64,000 nucleotides of DNA from Pseudomonas chlororaphis (GTDB lineage Bacteria > Pseudomonadota > Gammaproteobacteria > Pseudomonadales > Pseudomonadaceae): the NCBI RefSeq assembly GCF_001921865.1, contig NZ_MSCT01000008.1, forward strand, positions 248,001 to 312,000, in the 5' to 3' direction. Positions 63,119-64,000 of the stretch are shown piece by piece. The number at the start of each line of letters is the position of its first letter. Position 1 is the first letter of the stretch. A program made the position numbers and the translations under genes. The notes under the pieces are model-generated. The model was not told the origin of the DNA. It worked only from the letters and a program-made list of their open reading frames with translations, and did not search any database.

Positions 63119-64000
63119 TTACATGTTCGGGTAAGTCGGGCCGCCCGCGCCTTCCGGCGTGACCCAGGTGATGTTCTGGGCCGGGTCCTTGATGTCGCAG
63201 GTCTTGCAGTGCACGCAGTTCTGCGCGTTGATCTGGAAGCGCTTCTCGCCGTCTTCCTTGGTGATCACTTCATACACCCCGGCCGGGCAGTAGCGCTGGG
63301 CCGGCTCGTCGTACAGCGGCAGGTTCTTGTTCAGCGGGATGCTCGGATCGGTCAGCTTCAGGTGGCAAGGCTGCTCTTCTTCATGGTTGGTGCCGGAGAT
63401 GAACACCGAGCTGAGTTTGTCGAAGCTGAGCTTGCCGTCCGGTTTCGGGTAGTCGATCTTCTTGCAGTCCGCCGCCAGCTTCAGGCAGGCGTAGTCCGGC
63501 TTGGTGTCGTGCAGGGTGAACGGCAGCTTGCCGCCGAAAATGTTCTGGTCGATCCAGTTGAAACCGCCGCCGACGATCGCGCCGAACTTGTGGATCGCCG
63601 GACCGAAGTTGCGGCTGGCGAACAGTTCTTCGTACAGCCAGCTGGACTTGAACGCCTCGACATAGGTGTTCAGCTCGTCGGCGCCTTCGGAGCCGGCGAA
63701 CAGCGCGTCGGCCACGGCGTCGGCGGCGAGCATGCCGGACTTCATGGCGGTGTGGCTGCCCTTGATCTTGGCGAAGTTCAGGGTGCCCAGGTCGCAGCCG
63801 ATCAGCGCGCCGCCCTTGAACACCATCTTCGGCAGCGAGTTCAGGCCGCCTTTGCAGATAGCCCGCGCGCCGTAGCTGATGCGCTTGCCGCCTTCCAGGT
63901 ATTGCTTGAGCACCGGGTGGTGCTTGAGGCGCTGGAATTCGTCGAACGGCGACAGGTAGGTATTGCTGTAGGACAGGTCGACGATCAGGCCGACCACCAC
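63119..64000 (-). CDS. Electron-transfer flavoprotein-ubiquinone oxidoreductase, C-terminal part (start outside window)
   Basis: Passes electrons from ETF (fed by acyl-CoA dehydrogenases) to ubiquinone at the membrane. The visible 293 residues contain the late FAD/ubiquinone domain with GALIGCDLGTLNFAKIKGSH in parts, and the 4Fe-4S ligands in RYCPAGVYE and NCVHCKTCDI near the end. The sequence is intact up to the window edge. Core Pseudomonas gene (PA2953 in P. aeruginosa). It complements the FadE-type enzyme at the other end of the window. Confidence 0.96.
   Translation of the reverse strand: MVVGLIVDLSYSNTYLSPFDEFQRLKHHPVLKQYLEGGKRISYGARAICKGGLNSLPKMVFKGGALIGCDLGTLNFAKIKGSHTAMKSGMLAADAVADALFAGSEGADELNTYVEAFKSSWLYEELFASRNFGPAIHKFGAIVGGGFNWIDQNIFGGKLPFTLHDTKPDYACLKLAADCKKIDYPKPDGKLSFDKLSSVFISGTNHEEEQPCHLKLTDPSIPLNKNLPLYDEPAQRYCPAGVYEVITKEDGEKRFQINAQNCVHCKTCDIKDPAQNITWVTPEGAGGPTYPNM

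Overview
The window is chromosomal DNA of a Pseudomonas, most likely of the P. fluorescens group (P. protegens/P. chlororaphis-like). The evidence is uniformly high GC, the order tolQ/exbD-type pair–lpxK–kdsB–murB–rne–rluC–yceD–rpmF–plsX–fabD–fabG–acpP–fabF–pabC–mltG–tmk–holB–tatD (the P. aeruginosa PA2983–PA2959 order, recalled from memory), the sRNA RgsA next to tatD, and the Pseudomonas REP family (TGTAGGAGCGAGC...). No tRNA, rRNA, insertion sequence, prophage or CRISPR array was seen.

Layout. 1–6.8 kb: end of a LysR regulator, a small conserved protein, a FadE-type acyl-CoA dehydrogenase, a transglutaminase-like protein, a glutathione S-transferase and a two-gene ABC exporter. 6.9–14.4 kb: DUF2062 protein, comEC, an ExbB/ExbD pair, lpxK, Trm112-like protein, kdsB, low-molecular-weight phosphatase, murB (tightly packed envelope operon). 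14.6–19.0 kb: a periplasmic two-subunit molybdenum hydroxylase (iorA/iorB type) with its own XdhC- and MocA-type maturation factors. 19.1–23.1 kb: rne with an unusually long leader. 23.1–36.4 kb: rluC, HAD phosphatase, S49 peptidase, maf, then the yceD–rpmF–fatty-acid-synthesis–mltG–tmk–holB–tatD cluster. The usual pilZ gene between holB and tatD is missing. 36.4–40.9 kb: the sRNA RgsA, a class V aminotransferase, a TetR regulator, a MoaA homologue, a DUF4823 lipoprotein and a DUF1285 protein.

41–63 kb looks accessory. It holds a GntR–ADP-ribosylglycohydrolase–NCS1 permease–PfkB kinase operon (resembling E. coli yegWUV and the Salmonella aminoimidazole-riboside kinase locus), an MFS transporter, an HD hydrolase, a GNAT enzyme, a repeat-rich gene-poor stretch, and then an 11.6-kb sugar island. 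That island encodes the full oxidative galactose route: SDR dehydrogenase, lactonase, DgoD, DgoK, DgoA. It also has both an MFS sugar-acid carrier and an AraFGH-type ABC importer, a mutarotase and an IclR regulator. A zinc alcohol dehydrogenase with a divergent AraC regulator follows, and the window ends inside the core ETF-ubiquinone oxidoreductase gene.

The most striking signal is regulatory. The RgsA sRNA at about 36.4 kb can pair over about 20 bp with the ribosome-binding site of acpP at 30.2 kb, so a regulator and one of its targets lie 6 kb apart in one window.
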